This document shows, piece after piece, positions 44,932-54,056 of a stretch of DNA of 64,000 bases. A model generated the notes under the pieces. The model did not search any database, had not been told where the DNA came from, and saw only the letters and a list, made by a program, of their open reading frames with translations. The stretch's first letter is position 1, and each line of letters starts with the position of its first letter. The translations under genes and the position numbers were made by a program. Origin of the DNA: Emticicia sp. BO119 (GTDB lineage Bacteria; Bacteroidota; Bacteroidia; Cytophagales; Spirosomataceae); assembly GCF_013912375.1 (NCBI RefSeq), contig NZ_JACETV010000005.1, positions 124,001 through 188,000 on the forward strand, in the 5' to 3' direction.

Positions 44932-47703
44932 ATGAGAAAGCTTTTCATTCTTCTTTTGTTTTCACTACCTGCTTTTGCACAAAAAATCACCATCAAAGGA
45001 ATTGTTACTGACTCCGCGGCAACTCCCTTACAATATGCAACCGTACTGTTATTAAACCCTAAAGATTCATCATTAGTAAACTTCGGACGCACCAATGATA
45101 AAGGCACTTTTGAATTGAAAAACCTTAATCCGACCAACTATCTGTTCAAGATTACTTATGTAGGGCATCAGCCTTTTTATAAACTGATTGTACCCGACGG
45201 TGCTACCGGAATAGATTTAGGCACAATCAAGCTACAAGCCATCAGTAAAGAACTGGCCGAGGTAATTGTAAAAGGCGAAAAAGCTCCCGTGAGCATCAAA
45301 GGAGATACAGTAGAGTTTAATGCAGGGTCGTTCAGAGTAAAACCCAATGGCGTAGTAGAAGACCTGCTAAAGAAATTACCAGGCGTAGAAGTAGATAAAG
45401 ACGGAACCGTGAAAGCGCAGGGAGAAACCGTAAGGCGCATTACGGTTGACGGCAAAGAGTTCTTTGGCAGAGACCCCAAAATGGCAACCAAAAACCTGCC
45501 CGCCGATGCTATTGATAAAGTGCAGGTCTACGACAAACGCTCTGACCAGGCCGACTTTACAGGCATTGACGACGGACAACGTGAAAAGAATATCAACCTC
45601 AAACTGAAAGAAGACCGCAAGAAAGGAGCTTTTGGAAATATTACCGCAGGCGCAGGGCTTGATGAACGCTATGCTGGCAGGTTGAATATTAACCGATTCA
45701 ATAAAGATAAGCAATTCTCGGTGTTGGCCATGGGTAATAACGTGAATCAACAGGGTTTTTCGATTGATGATTATATGAATTTTTCGGGTGGTCTGATGCG
45801 CATGATGGGCGGCGGACAGGTTCGTCTGCAATTCAGCTCTGATAATGACGGAGGTCTGCCATTAAATTTTGGTAATCGCCAGAACGGTTTTGTCAGGAAC
45901 TGGGCAGGAGGACTTAACTTTAATAATCCTATCAGCAAAAAGACCGAGATAAACGGTAGTTATATGTTTAATAATATCAATCAGGTAATTGACAAAAGTG
46001 TAAACCGCCTGAATTTCCTGCCAAACGGCGATAACTATACTGCCCTGCAGAAAACCTCACAGAATACCCTGAATGATAACCACAGGCTCAATTTCACCCT
46101 CGACCAGAAGATTGATTCGATGAACTCGCTGAAATGGTCATCTTATATCAATTATAACCATACTAAAGCCAATACACTCAGTAATAGCCAGTCGTTGAAC
46201 AGCCGCAATATATTAGAAAATGAGGGGAATCGTAATTATGGCGGTAGTAGCGAAGGGCTAAGTGTCAATAGTAACCTACTGTTCCGTCATCGATTCCATA
46301 AAAAAGGCAGAACTCTTTCAACCAACCTTAGTTTTCAGATCAATAATACCGATAGCAATGGAGATTTAGCTGCACTGAATAACTATTATACAGACGGGAA
46401 TCTGACCCGAACCGACAACATCAGGCAGAAAAGCACCCAGAAGTCTGACCGCATAAACTATGGCTTGAATGCCTCTTATACCGAACCATTGGGCAAACGC
46501 AAGTATCTGGAAATAAACTATGCCTTGCAGAAAAACGATTATTTGTCTGATGCTTTGGTAAATGATATTAAAGACGGCGTGCCGGTTTATAACAACCAGC
46601 TGAGTAATAAGTTTGAGAGTAGTTTTCTCTATAATCGCCTCGGAGCGAATTTCAGATTGGTGCAGAAGAAATACAATTTCTCAACAGGCGTGAGTTTCCA
46701 GCATGCCAATCTGAGAGGAAAATTATTGCTGCTGGACACTGATATTTCAAGGACATTCCAGAATGTATTGCCCAATATGCACTTCAACTATGATTTTCAG
46801 CAAAGCCAGCATTTGAGATTTGATTATGAAACCAATTTCCAGGAACCAAACATCACACAGTTAGCCCCTATTACTGATAACCGTGACCCGCTGAATATTT
46901 ATGTGGGGAATCCGAACCTGAAACCGGAATATATTCATCGCCTTGGCTTGAACTATAACTCTTTTAACCAGTTAAACTTCACTAATTTCTTTGCAGCAGC
47001 AAATTTAATCTATACTACCAACAAGATTAACAATGCGCAGGAAATAAGCCCGACCTTTGTGCAGACCTCTCAGCCTATCAACGTAAAAGATGATTACCTG
47101 TTAAGTGGAAATCTGAACTATGGATTCAGAATCAGACCAATTAAACTGAGAGTCGATTTAGGTGAACGTTTATCGGCAAACAGGGGGATTAATTTTGTAA
47201 ACAAGCAGGAAAACCGCACCAGGGGCCTGCAAGCCTCTACAAGCCTGAGATTGAGTTATCAGAAAGAAAACTTTGATGCCTCAGTTGAGGGACGTATCAT
47301 CTATAATCAGACGCACTACTCGGTAAACAAACAGATGAACCAGGAATATTTCAATAATGTATTCTCTACTGATTTAAACTGGACCATCACCAGGAATCTG
47401 GTCTTTGCTACTGATTTCGACTATAATGTATATTCAGGCCTTTCCGGAGGTTACAACCAGAAGATACCATTATGGGCAATGTCTGTTTCAACATTCTTTC
47501 TGAAAAACAGACGAGGGGAGTTAAAACTATCTGTAAATGACCTGTTGAACCGTAATACAGGCATCACTCGCACAGCACAACTAAACTTTGTGCAAGACGA
47601 ACGCATTACCACTTTGGGTAGATATTTTCTGTTAAGTTTCACTTATGCACTCAAAGGCATTAATCCGGCACAGAGAGGCGGCGTTAGAATTATTACAAGA
47701 TAA
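44932..47703 (+). CDS. TonB-receptor-like outer-membrane beta-barrel protein
   Basis: 923 aa from ATG 44932, directly before the signal peptide MRKLFILLLFSLPAFAQ. A carboxypeptidase-D-regulatory-like domain (about 20-100, ITIKGIVTDSAATPLQYATVLL) precedes a plug-like segment (VVEDLLKKLPGVEVDKDGTVKAQ, VDGKEFFGRDPKMATKNLPADAIDKVQVYDK). A large barrel runs to the C-terminus. No partner lipoprotein SusD is present. This family often goes with GLPGLI proteins, and the shared operator supports that link here. The transported ligand is unknown. Confidence 0.9.
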   Translation: MRKLFILLLFSLPAFAQKITIKGIVTDSAATPLQYATVLLLNPKDSSLVNFGRTNDKGTFELKNLNPTNYLFKITYVGHQPFYKLIVPDGATGIDLGTIKLQAISKELAEVIVKGEKAPVSIKGDTVEFNAGSFRVKPNGVVEDLLKKLPGVEVDKDGTVKAQGETVRRITVDGKEFFGRDPKMATKNLPADAIDKVQVYDKRSDQADFTGIDDGQREKNINLKLKEDRKKGAFGNITAGAGLDERYAGRLNINRFNKDKQFSVLAMGNNVNQQGFSIDDYMNFSGGLMRMMGGGQVRLQFSSDNDGGLPLNFGNRQNGFVRNWAGGLNFNNPISKKTEINGSYMFNNINQVIDKSVNRLNFLPNGDNYTALQKTSQNTLNDNHRLNFTLDQKIDSMNSLKWSSYINYNHTKANTLSNSQSLNSRNILENEGNRNYGGSSEGLSVNSNLLFRHRFHKKGRTLSTNLSFQINNTDSNGDLAALNNYYTDGNLTRTDNIRQKSTQKSDRINYGLNASYTEPLGKRKYLEINYALQKNDYLSDALVNDIKDGVPVYNNQLSNKFESSFLYNRLGANFRLVQKKYNFSTGVSFQHANLRGKLLLLDTDISRTFQNVLPNMHFNYDFQQSQHLRFDYETNFQEPNITQLAPITDNRDPLNIYVGNPNLKPEYIHRLGLNYNSFNQLNFTNFFAAANLIYTTNKINNAQEISPTFVQTSQPINVKDDYLLSGNLNYGFRIRPIKLRVDLGERLSANRGINFVNKQENRTRGLQASTSLRLSYQKENFDASVEGRIIYNQTHYSVNKQMNQEYFNNVFSTDLNWTITRNLVFATDFDYNVYSGLSGGYNQKIPLWAMSVSTFFLKNRRGELKLSVNDLLNRNTGITRTAQLNFVQDERITTLGRYFLLSFTYALKGINPAQRGGVRIITR

Positions 47704-47826
47704 TCAGGTTAAATAAAGGTATTGATAAAACCGATTGTTACTATTTCATATGGTTATCCACAAAAATGACCCATACAATTCAGTCAGTTAAATCAATGTT
47801 CAGAAGAAATCATCGACTAATTTCCC

Positions 47827-47834
47827 TACCTTTG
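47827..47834 (+). promoter_or_regulatory. -7 box TACCTTTG of the M42 peptidase gene
   Basis: Exact TAnnTTTG match 32 bases before ATG 47866. Confidence 0.55.
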
Positions 47835-47865
47835 CACAAATTTTTCACCAAAGGGTAAGAGAATT

Positions 47866-48936
47866 ATGGTAGAACCAAATATTGAATTTCTTTACAAGTA
47901 TTTAAACAATGCTTCTCCTACTGGTTTTGAAGCATCAGGACAACAAATATGGCTCGATTACATAAAGCCATATATTGACACACAACTGGTTGATGTTTAT
48001 GGTACAGCTGTTGGGGTTATTAATCCAGGTCAACCTTATAAAGTAGTAATTGAAGGGCACTCCGACGAGATTTCGTGGTTTGTGAACTATATTACAGAAG
48101 ACGGTTACATCTATGTGCGTCGCAATGGTGGTTCCGACCATCAGATTGCCCCCTCTAAAAGAGTGAATATCCACACGCGCAAAGGTATCGTAAAAGGAAT
48201 TTTTGGCTGGCCTGCCATTCATGTACGTGAATCTGCTACCGAAGAGAGACCAACCCTAAAAAATATCTTTATTGATGTGGGTGCAGCCAAAAAAGCAGAA
48301 GTAGAAGAAATGGGTATCCATGTAGGTTGTGTGATTACCTTTGAAGACAGCCTGATGGAACTGAACAATAAATTCTATGTAGGGCGTGCTTTAGACAACC
48401 GTATGGGTGGATATATTATTGCAGAAGTAGCCCGTAAACTGAAAGAAAATAATATACAGTTGCCATATACGCTTTATATTGTCAATTCGGTGCAGGAAGA
48501 AATCGGGTTGCGTGGAGCTGAAATGATTTCGAGAAGACTGAAACCCGATGTAGCTATCTGTTGTGATGTTACTCACGATACACAATCGCCGATGTATAAT
48601 AAAAAACTGGATGGAGATATCGCTTGTGGCAGAGGCCCGGTATTGACTTATGGCCCGGCGGTGCAAAACAATCTGTTGAACTTTATGATTGATGTAGCAG
48701 CAGAAAAATCTATTCCTTTCCAGAGAGCCGCTGCGAGCCGCTCAACCGGTACAGATACAGATGCATTTGCCTACTCGGCAGAGGGTGTGGCTTCAGCGTT
48801 AATCTCATTACCGCAGAAATACATGCATACAACAGTAGAAATGTGCCACAAAGAAGACATTCAGGCTTGTATTGATTTATATTACGAAATTCTGCTCAAA
48901 TTAGAAGCCGGACAGGATTTCAGCTATATCAAGTAA
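47866..48936 (+). CDS. M42-family metallopeptidase (glutamyl aminopeptidase-like)
   Basis: A 356-aa cytosolic dizinc aminopeptidase: EGHSDEISW (first metal histidine), ALDNRMGGY (bridging aspartate), NSVQEEIGLRGAE (catalytic and metal glutamates) and CCDVTHDTQSP (metal aspartate). Relatives form dodecamers that trim peptides and may also act as cellulase-like proteins in name only. It is monocistronic with its own promoter and terminator. Confidence 0.94.
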   Translation: MVEPNIEFLYKYLNNASPTGFEASGQQIWLDYIKPYIDTQLVDVYGTAVGVINPGQPYKVVIEGHSDEISWFVNYITEDGYIYVRRNGGSDHQIAPSKRVNIHTRKGIVKGIFGWPAIHVRESATEERPTLKNIFIDVGAAKKAEVEEMGIHVGCVITFEDSLMELNNKFYVGRALDNRMGGYIIAEVARKLKENNIQLPYTLYIVNSVQEEIGLRGAEMISRRLKPDVAICCDVTHDTQSPMYNKKLDGDIACGRGPVLTYGPAVQNNLLNFMIDVAAEKSIPFQRAAASRSTGTDTDAFAYSAEGVASALISLPQKYMHTTVEMCHKEDIQACIDLYYEILLKLEAGQDFSYIK

Positions 48937-48948
48937 GAATTAAAATTA

Positions 48949-48990
48949 AACAACAAAGCCGCTATTTACCTAAATGGCGGCTTTGTTGTT
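48949..48990 (+). terminator. Rho-independent terminator after the M42 peptidase gene
   Basis: A perfect 14-bp stem (48949-48962 with 48977-48990) extends through ATTTA/TAAAT to a two-base loop and is followed by a T-run. It also precedes the end of the convergent AraC gene. Confidence 0.93.
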
Positions 48991-49010
48991 TTTATAAAGA
49001 TTAATAGATG

Positions 49011-49892
49011 CTACGCCGCGCCTCTCGCAAAGCCCACAGTTTCACGATACATTTGTGGCGATACATCCGCATTATTCTTAAAAAAACGGCTGAAATAGTA
49101 TTCATCGTCATAGCCCAAATCGTGTGCAATTTCTTTCACAGACTTATTAGTCAAATACAGTTCCCGCTTTGCCTCAATCACAATTCTTTCAGAAATCAAA
49201 TCGGTTATCGTTTTATTAAAATGTGTCTTTGTGATTTTCGCAAGGGCTTTTGGGGTAATACTCAGCATATCGGCATAGTCACTTGCCGAATGCTTTGTTT
49301 TAAAATGCTGTTCAATATAGTCTTTCAGATTCTGTAAAATAAAGGGTTCTTTTTTATCGGCAAAATCTTGTTGGGCTTTTGGTTGTTGAGCTACTTTCAG
49401 CCTTGAAGCCGTTATCAGAAAAATCTTCAGATAAGACACCAACTGCTCATATTGCGCCAGAGCAACCGTCTGCAACTCTGCCTTCATTTGTGTCAGAATC
49501 AATTCAAAAGTTTGTCTGGCCGTTTCATCCACTTTTACAAATGGCGGATTATAAATATTATTAAACAAAACGCCATTGCAGGCAACTTCTTGCTGGTGCC
49601 TGAAAATACAGAAGAAATCAGGATGGAAATTCAGAACTATCCCTTCTATTTCTTCTTTTTGTGTTATCATAAAAGGCTGATAAGGTGTAAAGCAAAAAAC
49701 AGTATCTTTCTCAAATTCATATTCCGAAAAATCTACCTTTGCTGTACCATTTCCTTCTTTTACCCAGATAACCGAAAAATAGTTATGCCGTTCAATATGG
49801 TCGAAATAGCTGTTTCCGGTAAAAGAAAAGAGTTTAAAAGCAAGATTTCCGTTGATAGGGTCAACCAATGTAAAAGTGTCCTGATTAAGCAT
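49011..49892 (-). CDS. AraC-family transcriptional regulator
   Basis: A 293-aa protein. The N-terminal cupin-like sensor domain covers about 20-120, and the C-terminal double HTH about 190-290 (DYIEQHFKTKHSASDYADMLSITPKALAKITKTHF, VKEIAHDLGYDDEYYFSRFFKNNADVSPQMYRE). It overlaps the PNPOx-like gene by 8 bases and closes the four-gene operon, which it probably regulates. Confidence 0.92.
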   Translation of the reverse strand: MLNQDTFTLVDPINGNLAFKLFSFTGNSYFDHIERHNYFSVIWVKEGNGTAKVDFSEYEFEKDTVFCFTPYQPFMITQKEEIEGIVLNFHPDFFCIFRHQQEVACNGVLFNNIYNPPFVKVDETARQTFELILTQMKAELQTVALAQYEQLVSYLKIFLITASRLKVAQQPKAQQDFADKKEPFILQNLKDYIEQHFKTKHSASDYADMLSITPKALAKITKTHFNKTITDLISERIVIEAKRELYLTNKSVKEIAHDLGYDDEYYFSRFFKNNADVSPQMYRETVGFARGAA

Positions 49893-50508
49893 TATTTATA
49901 TTTATCTGTGCTTTGAGTTGTTCAATTTCTGCTTCTAACTGAGCAATGTATTCAAGTTGTGGCTTTATTACTGCCTCTACTTCTCCGGCTGTGTATCTGG
50001 GTGTAATATGTTGCGGACAATTCCAATCGAAAGACACCACATGAAAAACAATCATCCGTTCTGCTCTGAACTTATAGTCTTTCAGGTCAAGGCTTTCATA
50101 GAGTTCTTCGTTCCCATCCAATTCTACCACTTCTGCCCTGGCAAAAATCTTCAATCTGATTTTGTGTGCATAATCCATCAAAAATAGTGAAACATTCTGA
50201 TTAGTCTCAAAATTCCCAACCGACACATATTGTTTATTCCCTCCGAAATCAATAAACCCTAAACGCTTCTCATCTAATACTTTCAGAAAGCCCTTCGGCC
50301 CGCCTCTGTGCTGAATATAAGGAAAACCGCTTTCGGTGATACTGGCCATATAGAAACTATCTCTCTGCGCTATAAAAGACGCCTCATAGGTGTTTATACC
50401 CTCTTTTTTATTCTCACGTTCCTGCCTTGCATAAGCAGCTCTGCTCCCTGCTTCCTCCTGTAAGGCTTTGGCGGCTTCGCCAAAAGCGATTTTCCCGTAG
50501 TAACTCAT
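49885..50508 (-). CDS. Pyridoxamine 5'-phosphate oxidase-like flavoprotein
   Basis: 207 aa. The split-barrel FMN-binding fold is indicated by YMASITESGFPYIQHRGGPKGFLKVLDEKRLGFIDFGGNKQYVSVGNF and VSLFLMDYAHKIRLKIFARAEVVE. A C-terminal coiled coil (EYIAQLEAEIEQLKAQI) is added. The group differs from true PdxH and usually reduces or oxidises unknown small molecules. It lies 12 bases downstream of the DUF1348 gene. Confidence 0.88.
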   Translation of the reverse strand: MSYYGKIAFGEAAKALQEEAGSRAAYARQERENKKEGINTYEASFIAQRDSFYMASITESGFPYIQHRGGPKGFLKVLDEKRLGFIDFGGNKQYVSVGNFETNQNVSLFLMDYAHKIRLKIFARAEVVELDGNEELYESLDLKDYKFRAERMIVFHVVSFDWNCPQHITPRYTAGEVEAVIKPQLEYIAQLEAEIEQLKAQININNA

Positions 50509-50520
50509 AATTCAATCAGT

Positions 50521-51024
50521 TTATAGATTTTCCTGTGCCAGCACAGCCTCCCAAAGTGTATCTCCACATTCATCCGGTAAAACGATAGCATCTTCTTCTG
50601 CTTTTTCTCTGAACTTCCTCTCAGCCTCTTCAATTGGCAAATCATTTATACTGGCAAAACGTCTGGCCATTAGCCCGTTTTCGTCAAATTCCCACAATTC
50701 GTTGCCATAACTTCTATACCATTGTCCGTTGTGGTCGTGCCATTCATATTCAAACCTCACAGCCATGCGGTTTTCCCTGAATCCCCACAATTCTTTCTTC
50801 AACGTATAATCCAGTTCCCTCTCCCATTTCTTTTTCAGAAACGTCTTTACTTCTTCTCTCCCATTAATAAAATCTGTGCGGTTGCGCCATTCTGTATCAA
50901 TCGTATAAGCCAACGACACTTTTTCAGGGTCTCTGGTATTCCAGGCATCTTCCGCCATCTGCACTTTCCGGGTAGCCGTTTCTAAAGTAAATGGTGGCAG
51001 CGGGTATCTTTTTTCTGTTTCCAT
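50521..51024 (-). CDS. DUF1348 (NTF2-like) protein
   Basis: A 167-aa protein; [50 protein letters not shown] and [40 protein letters not shown] identify DUF1348 of the NTF2/SnoaL superfamily, a cone-shaped fold used for small ligands. Catalytic role unknown. It sits between the carboxymuconolactone decarboxylase-like gene and the PNPOx-like gene. Confidence 0.9.
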   Translation of the reverse strand: METEKRYPLPPFTLETATRKVQMAEDAWNTRDPEKVSLAYTIDTEWRNRTDFINGREEVKTFLKKKWERELDYTLKKELWGFRENRMAVRFEYEWHDHNGQWYRSYGNELWEFDENGLMARRFASINDLPIEEAERKFREKAEEDAIVLPDECGDTLWEAVLAQENL

Positions 51025-51086
51025 TGTAGTATTTGTTTAATAGCAGGCCAATAAAGACTCGCCTCATCAGCCTGTCATATATCTTA

Positions 51087-51617
51087 TCATAAAGCCGGAG
51101 CAACCGGAAAATCAACAGGTATCTGAGTCAGATTATGGGTATAATTCATTGCTGTTTTATCTGATATGAGCAAAATCAAATCTATCAGATTCTCATTGGT
51201 ATAACCTTGTTCATAGAACCCACTTACCAGTTCTTCATTTGCCTTTCCTTTGCTTCTGGTAATATCGGCTGCCAGTTTCACAAGCGCATTCAGTTTTGGA
51301 TTTTCGCTTTTTCCTCTTCTCAAATCTAAGATCTGTTCATCAGTAAAGCCATTCATTTTACCTATTGTGGTATGCGCGCTCAAACAGTAGATACATTCAT
51401 TAACCTGACTTACTATCAGATTAACGGCCTCTTTTTCTCTGTTACTCAACGATGTTTTGGCATTCTGATAAGCAAGAAACTTGGCAAGTCCATTGGTTGA
51501 ATACGCCATTGTTGCATATAGATTCGGAACAAAGCCTAATGATTTTTTAAGGTTATCAAAAATTTCCTGATTGGTTGTGGTTACTTCTTCTCTGGTTGGT
51601 ACTGCGAAAGTTTTCAT
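51087..51617 (-). CDS. Carboxymuconolactone decarboxylase/AhpD-family protein
   Basis: A 176-aa helical protein with the redox motif ECIYCLSAHTTIG (Cys75, Cys78, His82), typical of the peroxidase-related AhpD-like branch. It may reduce peroxides via the Cys pair. It leads an operon with DUF1348, PNPOx-like and AraC genes, preceded by a -7 box at 51658-51665. Confidence 0.9.
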   Translation of the reverse strand: MKTFAVPTREEVTTTNQEIFDNLKKSLGFVPNLYATMAYSTNGLAKFLAYQNAKTSLSNREKEAVNLIVSQVNECIYCLSAHTTIGKMNGFTDEQILDLRRGKSENPKLNALVKLAADITRSKGKANEELVSGFYEQGYTNENLIDLILLISDKTAMNYTHNLTQIPVDFPVAPAL

Positions 51618-51657
51618 CTTTTTCTTTGATTTAAATTAATAGTTCGTTTTGATGATG

Positions 51658-51665
51658 CAAAGGTA
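51658..51665 (-). promoter_or_regulatory. -7 box TACCTTTG of the four-gene redox operon
   Basis: CAAAGGTA on the plus strand is TACCTTTG on the minus strand, 40 bases before ATG 51617. Confidence 0.55.
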
Positions 51666-51843
51666 TAGCGGCCCTCATTGCTTTAAAATGGATGATTTCC
51701 GCAATGAGATGGACGATTTTCTCTGACAGAGCAAAAGCCTTACTTTCAATCACTAAAAGAACCATTCATCATAAACTTTCCTGTACATTTCCTTCTGACA
51801 GTATAATATTGTATTTTCACAGGTACGATTCAAAACCTCCACT

Positions 51844-53376
51844 ATGCAAGTTAAGCACCTTAAATGGCTGATACTCTCATTGGCTCTGCTCAAAATAGCC
51901 TTTCATTTGTATTTTTATGATATGCTTGAACCCCACCGCGACGAGCTGCTCTATTTCTCTTTAGGCACGCACCCGGCCGGTGGCTATGCTTCTGTTCCGC
52001 CCATGATAGGCATACTGGCGTTTTTATTAATGAAAACCATCGGATTTTCAGCGTTTGCTATTAAAATTCTACCTGCCATAATTGGGGGTGTAATGGTCTG
52101 GCTTACAGCAAAAATAACCGAAGAATTGGGTGGCAAATGGTTTGCTCAATTGTTGGCAGCATCGGGCATTTTTATAGCACCTGTTTTTGTCCGTCCTTTT
52201 TATCTGTATCAACCGGTAGGTTTCGATATTTTCTTCTGGACACTACTATTCTTTTTTACAATCCGCTTTCTGAATACCCGAAACAACAATTATCTGCTCT
52301 ATTTAGGCATTGCCGCAGGCTTTGCCATACTTAACAAGCATCTGGTGGTATTGCAATTAGGGTCGTTGGTGATTGCCTTCCTGTTAAGTTCCGAGCGTAA
52401 AGTGCTTGCGCAAAAATCTTTCTGGTTTGCCACTGGGCTTTGTATCATTATTGCCTCGCCTAATATAATCTGGCAATTAAGCCACGGGCTTTCGGGTGTC
52501 AGGCATTTTAATGCACTAAATAAATACCAGTTGGTCTATCTGAGCCGGATTAATTTTCTGAAAGAACAGCTACTCATGCCTGGTAGCTATATGCTAATCA
52601 CCTGCGCCGGAGTGCTTGCCTTATTGTTCGCTCAGAAACTGAGCAAATACTCACTTTTAGGCATTACTATCCTACTCATAATCACGGTTTTATTTATAGT
52701 TAAAGGTAAAGGATATTACACAGCCGGGGTGTTTCCTCTATCTTTGGCAGCAGGGGCTGTCTGGTGGGAAGATCTTCTGAAACAATGGTATTTCAGAGTG
52801 GCATTAATGGGTGTTCTACTCACCTTATCTATCTTTTTACTTCCGATTGGTGTACCAGTATATAAGCCTGAAAAATTAGCCGCCCATTTCAAAAACTTCT
52901 CAGAAAAATATGGAATGGACGGGATGCTACGCCACGAAGACGGTAAAATTCATTCTCTACCTCAGGACTATGCCGATATGATAGGTTGGGAAGAATTAGC
53001 CAGAATCACGGCTACAGCTTATAATCAGGTGCCTGATAAAAGCCATGTTTTGATTTATGCCGAAAACTACGGGCAAGCCTCAGCTATCAATATTTTAGGC
53101 AAAAAATATGGTTTGCCCGAACCCGTCAGCTTTTCGGATAACTATTATTACTGGGCACCACGTAAAATCCCTGCCACAACCGATACTTTCATTTATATAA
53201 ATGACGAACTGGGCGACGATATCCATAAGCTATTTGCTGATGTACAGTTAGCAGGTAAAATCAGCGACCCGTTAGCACGCGAATATGGCACACAGGTATA
53301 TCTTTGTCGTAATCCCCGAACTAATTTCAGTGAGTTCTGGTACAAGCGTGTAGCAGGGTTAGAAAGTCCGTTTTAA
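51844..53376 (+). CDS. GT39/ArnT-type membrane glycosyltransferase
   Basis: A 510-aa protein with about 10-11 TM helices and a soluble C-terminal domain (about 350-510). The first periplasmic loop has the catalytic acidic pair in EPHRDELLYFSLG, as in dolichyl-phosphate mannosyltransferases and ArnT. It should transfer a sugar from a polyprenyl-phosphate carrier to lipid A, a glycan or a protein in the periplasm. Confidence 0.9.
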   Translation: MQVKHLKWLILSLALLKIAFHLYFYDMLEPHRDELLYFSLGTHPAGGYASVPPMIGILAFLLMKTIGFSAFAIKILPAIIGGVMVWLTAKITEELGGKWFAQLLAASGIFIAPVFVRPFYLYQPVGFDIFFWTLLFFFTIRFLNTRNNNYLLYLGIAAGFAILNKHLVVLQLGSLVIAFLLSSERKVLAQKSFWFATGLCIIIASPNIIWQLSHGLSGVRHFNALNKYQLVYLSRINFLKEQLLMPGSYMLITCAGVLALLFAQKLSKYSLLGITILLIITVLFIVKGKGYYTAGVFPLSLAAGAVWWEDLLKQWYFRVALMGVLLTLSIFLLPIGVPVYKPEKLAAHFKNFSEKYGMDGMLRHEDGKIHSLPQDYADMIGWEELARITATAYNQVPDKSHVLIYAENYGQASAINILGKKYGLPEPVSFSDNYYYWAPRKIPATTDTFIYINDELGDDIHKLFADVQLAGKISDPLAREYGTQVYLCRNPRTNFSEFWYKRVAGLESPF

Positions 53377-53381
53377 GGGAA

Positions 53382-53536
53382 TTGAGTGATTTAGTGCATG
53401 AGCAATTGAGCGATTATTTAATGTCAAATGCTATTAGACTGATTAAAACGATTTCTATAGAATCAAAGGAAATGAAAACAAATGATTGAGATAAGAAAAT
53501 AAATTTAATCAATCGCTCAATCACTCATTCACTCAA
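53382..53536. repeat. Imperfect inverted repeat built of TTGAGTGA/ATTGAGCGATT units
   Basis: TTGAGTGA (53382-53389) and ATTGAGCGATT (53405-53415) recur inverted as AATCGCTCAAT (53511-53521) and TCACTCAA (53529-53536). Single copies of similar sequence lie near 9467-9493, 13885-13905 and 44345-44355, often next to stop codons. Confidence 0.5.
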
Positions 53537-53643
53537 AAAAACTGCAAAATTATACGACCCATTTACATAATTGACTTTTTAAGAAACTTTTCATAGCAGA
53601 AAGTCGTTTTTATATCAGCATACAAATAATATAATTAAAGGTC

Positions 53644-53970
53644 ATGGTTACAGTAACAGAAATAGCAAAAAATAAAATCATTGAATTAAGAGAAAAAGAT
53701 GGCTTAACAGGTGAGCATGGTGTACGCGTAGCTGTAGAAGGTGGTGGTTGCTCGGGCTTGATGTATGATTTGAAATTTGACTTTGAAACCCGGCCAAACG
53801 ACCATATTTTTGAAGATAACGGAATCAAGGTATTTGTAGATAAGAAAAGCCTTCTGTACCTGATTGGTACTGAATTAGACTTTTCGGATGGCCTGAACGG
53901 AAAAGGATTTCAGTTCAAAAATCCGAATGCTACCCGTACCTGCGGTTGCGGAGAAAGTTTTGCAGTCTGA
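53644..53970 (+). CDS. Iron-sulfur cluster A-type carrier (IscA/SufA/HesB family)
   Basis: A 108-aa protein with all three conserved cysteines: GGGCSGL (about Cys36) and TCGCGESF at the C-terminus (Cys-Gly-Cys). It carries or delivers Fe-S clusters to target enzymes. No suf or isc genes are adjacent, so it stands alone. Confidence 0.95.
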   Translation: MVTVTEIAKNKIIELREKDGLTGEHGVRVAVEGGGCSGLMYDLKFDFETRPNDHIFEDNGIKVFVDKKSLLYLIGTELDFSDGLNGKGFQFKNPNATRTCGCGESFAV

Positions 53971-53988
53971 TATTCTTAAAATAAATGT

Positions 53989-54024
53989 AAAGAGCCACGC
54001 TTCGTTAATAAAGCGTGGCTCTTT
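53989..54024. terminator. Bidirectional terminator between the A-type carrier and the M16 peptidase
   Basis: Perfect 14-bp stem AAAGAGCCACGCTT / AAGCGTGGCTCTTT with an 8-base loop. T-rich sequence follows on the plus strand. The convergent M16 gene ends at 54057. Confidence 0.93.
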
Positions 54025-54056
54025 TATTTTCAGGTCTTGTGCGCTACAAAAGACCA

